This document shows, piece by piece, positions 60,142 through 64,000 of a stretch of 64,000 nucleotides of DNA. Under the pieces are notes generated by a model that saw only the letters and a list, made by a program, of their open reading frames with translations, was not told the DNA's origin and searched no databases. The number at the start of each line of letters is the position of its first letter. Within the stretch, counting starts at the first letter, position 1. Made by a program: the position numbers and the translations under genes. The stretch is from Sinorhizobium kostiense (GTDB lineage: Bacteria > Pseudomonadota > Alphaproteobacteria > Rhizobiales > Rhizobiaceae). The stretch is taken from positions 806,001 to 870,000 of the forward strand of contig NZ_JAGILA010000001.1 of assembly GCF_017874595.1 (NCBI RefSeq), written 5' to 3'.

Positions 60142-61188
60142 TCAGTTGAGGCGCACTCCTTCTGACGAGAATAGATGGATCTTCGCGGGATCCGGGGCGA
60201 TCGTGATCGGCTGGCCCGGGTCCAGGTGGAGCCGCTCGCGCAGGACCAGCGTTGTCTCGGCTGATCCGATTTGCACGAGCACATGTGTTTCGGATCCAGT
60301 CGGCTCCACCACCACAACGTTGGCGGGAACACCGGTTTCGGCAATCGTCAGATGTTCCGGTCGGACGCCGTAGATGCTGGCTGCATCGCCCTTGCCGTCG
60401 CTCGGCAGTGGCAAGGCGACGCCGCCATTGGTGACGAATGATCCATCGGCGATCCTACCCTCGAAGAGATTCATCGCTGGCGAGCCGATGAAGGTCGCGA
60501 CAAATGTGTTTGCCGGCCGATCGTAGAGCTCCAGCGGCGCGCCGATCTGCTCGACCTTGCCGCCGCGCATAACGACGATCCGGTCCGCCATTGTCATCGC
60601 CTCGATCTGGTCGTGGGTGACGTAGACGGTCGTCGTCTTCAGGCGCTGATGGAGTTCCTTGATCTCGGCGCGCATGGTGACGCGCAGCTTGGCGTCGAGG
60701 TTCGACAGCGGTTCGTCGAACAGGAAGACCCGCGGGTGGCGCACGATCGCGCGCCCCATCGCGACCCGCTGGCGCTGCCCGCCGGAGAGCTGTTTCGGCA
60801 GGCGGTCGAGCAGCGGCTCGAGCGCCAGGATGTCGGCGGCCTCCCGCACGCGCCTGTCGATCGTTGCCTTGTCCTGCCCCTTCAGCTTGAGGGCAAAACC
60901 CATGTTCTGCGCGACCGTCATGTGCGGGTAAAGCGCATAGCTCTGGAACACCATGGCGATGTCGCGCTCCTTCGGCGCTACATCGTTGACGACGCGGCCG
61001 CCAATGCGAATTTCACCGCCGCTGATATCCTCAAGGCCGGCGAGCATGCGCAACAGGGTTGACTTGCCGCAGCCGGAGGGCCCGACGAGGGTGACGAACT
61101 CGCCATCCTCGATGTCCATGGACACGCCGTAGATCACCGGCACCGCACCATATTGCTTGCGAACCTGTTCGATCGTGACAGATGACAT
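60142..61188 (-). CDS. Sugar ABC transporter ATPase (MalK/UgpC family)
   Basis: 348 residues. Walker A GPSGCGKST, signature LSGGQRQRVAMGRAI, Walker B FLFDEPLSNLD, with the C-terminal TOBE regulatory domain (VNVV-type SIYGVRPEHLTI). CUT1-type ATPase energising the two permeases at 62934-64000. ATG 61188 with AGGGAGG; the extension to 61413 lies in the hydrolase gene. Last gene of the visible reverse operon. Confidence 0.95.
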   Translation of the reverse strand: MSSVTIEQVRKQYGAVPVIYGVSMDIEDGEFVTLVGPSGCGKSTLLRMLAGLEDISGGEIRIGGRVVNDVAPKERDIAMVFQSYALYPHMTVAQNMGFALKLKGQDKATIDRRVREAADILALEPLLDRLPKQLSGGQRQRVAMGRAIVRHPRVFLFDEPLSNLDAKLRVTMRAEIKELHQRLKTTTVYVTHDQIEAMTMADRIVVMRGGKVEQIGAPLELYDRPANTFVATFIGSPAMNLFEGRIADGSFVTNGGVALPLPSDGKGDAASIYGVRPEHLTIAETGVPANVVVVEPTGSETHVLVQIGSAETTLVLRERLHLDPGQPITIAPDPAKIHLFSSEGVRLN

Positions 61189-61208
61189 GAATTCCTCCCT
61201 TGCTGTCT

Positions 61209-62930
61209 TCAGAGCGCGAGCTGCCAGACTCTGGCGGCCGCGACAGAACCTGCTGGCGCGTTGAGACGGGCTGAGCGAGCGGGCTCGAAGCCGGGCAGCC
61301 GCTTCGTCCCCGTCCAGCGGCCATCGTCGGCAAAGACCTCGATCGATCCCTTGTCGAGAAAGATGCGAAGCATCGAGGGGCGCGCGCCCGCAGCGATGTA
61401 GCGAGGCAACCATTTTCCGTCCGGAAGGTCGTAAAGGATGCTGAGGCCCTCCTGATCGACACGCACACCGATTTCGGCTTCCGAGTGATCGAATTCGAGA
61501 TCGAAGGGCGCGCCAGCGGCGGCAAGATCAATGACGATCTCAATGGCACCGTTGCCGAGCTCAACCGTTTCGCCGGAAACCAACCGGTCCTGGTCGAGAA
61601 GCTGCTGGCGCAGGCTGTCGACGGCCTCGACCGGCGGCGTGAGCAGCACACCATCCTTGAGCAGGACGCGGCGGGGAAGCGTCATGGCCGTCGGAAAGTC
61701 GATCTTCTTCGAAATGTCTGTCCAGTTTGCCAGCCAGGCAATTCCGACAGGCCCGCTCCGGTCGACGAAGGCCTGGAAGGCATAGGCGTCTGTCGCGAAG
61801 TCGAGTTCCTGCTCGAACTCCTTGACGAAGCTTCGGCCGTCAAAATGGCCGACGGTCGCGATCGTGATGTTGCGGCGGCCGGTCGCTGGATCGCGGCTGG
61901 TGAGCAGGCCGAAGATCAATGCCCAGCGTGTCTGCGGATCATCCGCCGATCCATCGAGCGGCACGATGCAGGGGCATTCGGCGGCGGTCATGCCAAAGCG
62001 GTTCTCGCGGTGCAGTATGCCGATGAAGTTCCAGCCGATGGCGGCGTCCGGATCCAAGGTTTCGTAGAGCAGGATGACGCCACCCGCATGATCGCGGCTG
62101 CCGAGCAGCATCTTCCAACGACCGTCCGGGCCCTTGATCACGTAGGGATCGCGGAAATCCAGCGTCAGGCCGAGATCGGCCGGGCGCTCGGGAAGGATGA
62201 TCTCGCCCGGGCCGGCGGTAATCCCGTCACGGCTGACCGCCGTCAGCTGGATCTGCTCCTCCGGTTCTCGATCCTTGACCTGTTCGGTGAAGAAGATGCG
62301 GATGCCTGGTTCCTCTCCGGAAACCGCAATCGCTGAACCGGAAAACGCGCCGCCCCGGCCGTCCGCGCGAGCCGAGAGTTCCGCCGAGGGAAACAGGAAC
62401 ATGGGCAGGTGCTTCCAGCGGAGATAGTCGTCGGAAACGGCATGGCCCCAATGCATCGTGTTCCAGCGCAGGCTGTGGGGATAGTGCTGATAGAAGAGAT
62501 GAAGCTTGTCGCAGAAGCGGCCGAAACCGTTCGGGTCGTTCATCCATCCGAAAGGTGGGCGGAAATGATAGCTGTCAGGGACGATGGGTGTGGAATTGGC
62601 TTCACCGCTGTAGAGAACAACGATGCCCTTATCCAAAACGTTCGCTTCCGAAAAGGCATAGACGACGGAGAGCCTCGTGTTCGCGGCGTCATAATTGAAA
62701 GAGGTTTCGCCGGCCGCTTCGATCAGCAGCGCACGGAACTCGAACTCCTCGGTGTTTCGCGCCGTGAGGCGGCCGATTTCCTGTCCGTCCTGGCTCGCCT
62801 TAAGTTCGGCCGGCGTATCTGCATCGACCGGCTTCAGCCACGCATGGAGCGTGGTCCCAGCGGGGACGGCGGCGCTGAACGTCTTCAGGCTGCCGCCGAG
62901 GAGGGACGAGGGGGTGGTGTGGCTTGTCAT
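61209..62930 (-). CDS. Glycoside hydrolase family 32 (fructosidase: levanase/inulinase/sucrase type)
   Basis: 573 residues. Catalytic triad of GH32: nucleophile Asp 132 in WMNDPNG, transition-state stabiliser in FRDPYV (Arg-Asp-Pro 260-262), acid/base Glu 318 in AECP. C-terminal beta-sandwich follows (LRIFLDKGSIEVFADDGRW). The N-terminal ~115 residues before WMNDPNG are extra compared with typical enzymes. No signal peptide, so cytoplasmic. Between sugar permease and ATPase genes, it likely cleaves imported fructosyl oligosaccharides. Confidence 0.93.
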   Translation of the reverse strand: MTSHTTPSSLLGGSLKTFSAAVPAGTTLHAWLKPVDADTPAELKASQDGQEIGRLTARNTEEFEFRALLIEAAGETSFNYDAANTRLSVVYAFSEANVLDKGIVVLYSGEANSTPIVPDSYHFRPPFGWMNDPNGFGRFCDKLHLFYQHYPHSLRWNTMHWGHAVSDDYLRWKHLPMFLFPSAELSARADGRGGAFSGSAIAVSGEEPGIRIFFTEQVKDREPEEQIQLTAVSRDGITAGPGEIILPERPADLGLTLDFRDPYVIKGPDGRWKMLLGSRDHAGGVILLYETLDPDAAIGWNFIGILHRENRFGMTAAECPCIVPLDGSADDPQTRWALIFGLLTSRDPATGRRNITIATVGHFDGRSFVKEFEQELDFATDAYAFQAFVDRSGPVGIAWLANWTDISKKIDFPTAMTLPRRVLLKDGVLLTPPVEAVDSLRQQLLDQDRLVSGETVELGNGAIEIVIDLAAAGAPFDLEFDHSEAEIGVRVDQEGLSILYDLPDGKWLPRYIAAGARPSMLRIFLDKGSIEVFADDGRWTGTKRLPGFEPARSARLNAPAGSVAAARVWQLAL

Positions 62931-62933
62931 TAA

Positions 62934-63827
62934 TCAACCTTTCACCGCCGACCCAACGAAGGAACTGACGAACCAGCGCTGGAACGCGAGATAGAGAGCG
63001 AGGATCGGGAGCATCATCAGGACGGACGCCGCCATGGCACGATCCCAGTAGATGCTGTCCTGACCGAAGAAAGTGGCGATGGCGACGGCGATTGGCCGGG
63101 CATAATCGGTCTGTGTCACCAGGGTCGGCCAGAGGTACTGGTTCCAGGACTCGATCCCCATCAGGATAGAGACGGTGGCGAGTGCCGGAAGGCTCAGCGG
63201 CAGGAAGATCGAGCGATAGATGCGGAACACGGATGCACCGTCGATCTCAGCCGCTTCGAAAAGCTCCTTTGGAAGCTGGGCGAAGAACTGGTAGAACAGA
63301 AAAATGTAAAGCGGGCTCGCCACCCAAGGGACGATTTGCACTGCAAAGCTATCAGTCATGCCCGCGCGCGACACCATGATCACGAGGGGCATGATGATGC
63401 TCTCCTGCGGGATGACGTAGAGGGCGATCACCAGCGACAGGACGAGCGCGCGGCCGCGCAGCGACCCCCAGGCCAACACGAAGCCAGCCATGGAATTGAC
63501 GACCAATCCAGCGCCGACGGTGCACGCCAGAATGAACAGCGAGTTCAGCAGATAACGGCCAAAGGCGAGCTCACCTGAGAAATTGCCGACCTCCCAGAAG
63601 TTTGAGAGCGTCGGGTTCGACACCCAGAAGGCGCGGAAGCTGCCCATGTCGGCAAGGATCTGGAAGCGGTCGTCCTTGAGGCTCGCCACAACCAGCATGA
63701 GCAGCGGAGAGACGATGACGAGAGCGATGACGAGGATGCAGGCGGTCTGCACAAGGCGCAAGGAACGGATGGCGGAGCGCTCGCGCGTCAATTCGGTCTG
63801 CATGGCGGTAATGGCGAGATCAGACAT
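62934..63827 (-). CDS. Carbohydrate ABC permease (MalG-like)
   Basis: 297 residues, six helices. First helix LVQTACILVIALVIVSPLLMLVVASL and the cytoplasmic EAA loop around PKELFEAAEIDGASVFRIYRSIFLPLSLPAL contacting the ATPase. Three bases separate it from the hydrolase gene, and its start overlaps the upstream permease stop. Confidence 0.93.
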   Translation of the reverse strand: MSDLAITAMQTELTRERSAIRSLRLVQTACILVIALVIVSPLLMLVVASLKDDRFQILADMGSFRAFWVSNPTLSNFWEVGNFSGELAFGRYLLNSLFILACTVGAGLVVNSMAGFVLAWGSLRGRALVLSLVIALYVIPQESIIMPLVIMVSRAGMTDSFAVQIVPWVASPLYIFLFYQFFAQLPKELFEAAEIDGASVFRIYRSIFLPLSLPALATVSILMGIESWNQYLWPTLVTQTDYARPIAVAIATFFGQDSIYWDRAMAASVLMMLPILALYLAFQRWFVSSFVGSAVKG

Positions 63828-64000
63828 CGAAACGCCTCAGAAGCTGGCGCTGCAGCAGCGCGATGACGAGAACGATCAGGAAGAGAATGACCGAGACTGC
63901 CGAGGCGAGCCCGAGCTTCTGTTCCTCGAAGCCGGTGCGAACCATGTAGTGCACCACGGTTTCGGTGCTGCTCTTCGGGCCGCCCTGGGTCAGGATCGCC
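63820..64000 (-). CDS. Carbohydrate ABC permease (MalF-like), C-terminal end only
   Basis: The last 59 residues are visible: AILTQGGPKSSTETVVHYMV, TGFEEQKLGLASAVSVILF, then a final helix LIVLVIALLQ and RRFDV. TQGGP-x-ST-x-T is the usual MalF-type loop. The TGA overlaps the MalG-like start. The rest of the gene, and probably the sugar-binding protein, lie beyond 64000. Confidence 0.92.
   Translation of the reverse strand, partial: AILTQGGPKSSTETVVHYMVRTGFEEQKLGLASAVSVILFLIVLVIALLQRQLLRRFDV

Noticed and set aside
1-64000. CRISPR arrays, tRNA/rRNA genes, insertion sequences, prophage
   Set aside because: Looked for regularly spaced repeats, tRNA-like cloverleaf sequences, transposases and integrases; none seen.

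Overview
The window is high-GC alphaproteobacterial DNA, most likely from a Sinorhizobium/Ensifer-type member of the Rhizobiaceae. The evidence is rhizobial protein families (DUF982, DUF6074, DUF992, DUF1236, DUF2934), RIME-like palindromic intergenic repeats, candidate Irr, RirA, FixK and EcfG/RpoE2 sites, and a minCDE operon next to polysaccharide genes. In Sinorhizobium minCDE sits on the pSymB-type chromid, so a chromid is the likely replicon (inference). I saw no rRNA, tRNA, CRISPR array, transposase or prophage.

Layout. 0-2.4 kb: end of an NAD synthetase gene, then minC-minD-minE. 2.5-4.3 kb: a reverse pair (unknown protein, luciferase-like monooxygenase). 4.4-20.2 kb: a polysaccharide locus built around a divergent promoter region at 6239-6438. 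Leftward are a PrmC-like methyltransferase and a GNAT-like protein. Rightward are a flippase, a second GNAT-like paralogue, a GumC/Wzc-type chain-length protein without kinase, a Wzy/ligase-like protein, a polysaccharide deacetylase, two GT4 enzymes, a VanZ-like protein, a GT2 enzyme, a secreted clan GH-A-like hydrolase and a KpsC-like protein. 20.5-24.8 kb: chemoreceptor, AraC and XRE regulators. 25-30.1 kb: TetR, RND adaptor and RND pump, read leftward. 30.4-32.1 kb: ornithine-cyclodeaminase-like gene divergent from an Lrp/AsnC regulator, with operator-like repeats between them.

32.1-54.5 kb is rich in small exported or stress-type proteins. It also holds a TerC-superfamily (DUF475) gene with a structured leader, a UspA gene with a FixK/FNR-like box, a type I secretion ABC/HlyD pair, O6-methylguanine methyltransferase plus adenylate cyclase, an FAH-family hydrolase, a DMT exporter, a YbhB protein, a stand-alone ATP-dependent DNA ligase, a 3-methyladenine glycosylase, a DUF763 protein and a GST-like protein. 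Several GGAAC-N18/19-TT promoters (EcfG/RpoE2 type) precede genes here, so I read it as a general-stress-response and DNA-repair region.

54.8-59.9 kb is an iron-type ABC importer with two tandem paralogous binding proteins, a FecCD permease and an ATPase, divergent from a methyltransferase. Between them are an Irr/ICE-like box and an IRO/RirA-like box. 60.1-64 kb (reverse) is a sugar ABC transporter (ATPase, two permeases, one cut by the window edge) interleaved with a cytoplasmic GH32 fructosidase, suggesting import and intracellular cleavage of fructosyl oligosaccharides.

The best candidates for something undescribed are: (i) the duplicated GNAT-like protein with a PrmC-like methyltransferase around a Wzx/Wzy locus that also has a KpsC-like enzyme; (ii) the ligase / alkyl-adenine glycosylase / DUF763 repair trio in an EcfG-promoter-rich region; (iii) the Irr/RirA-boxed dual-binding-protein transporter whose binding proteins share a vicinal Cys-Cys and whose divergent partner is a methyltransferase.
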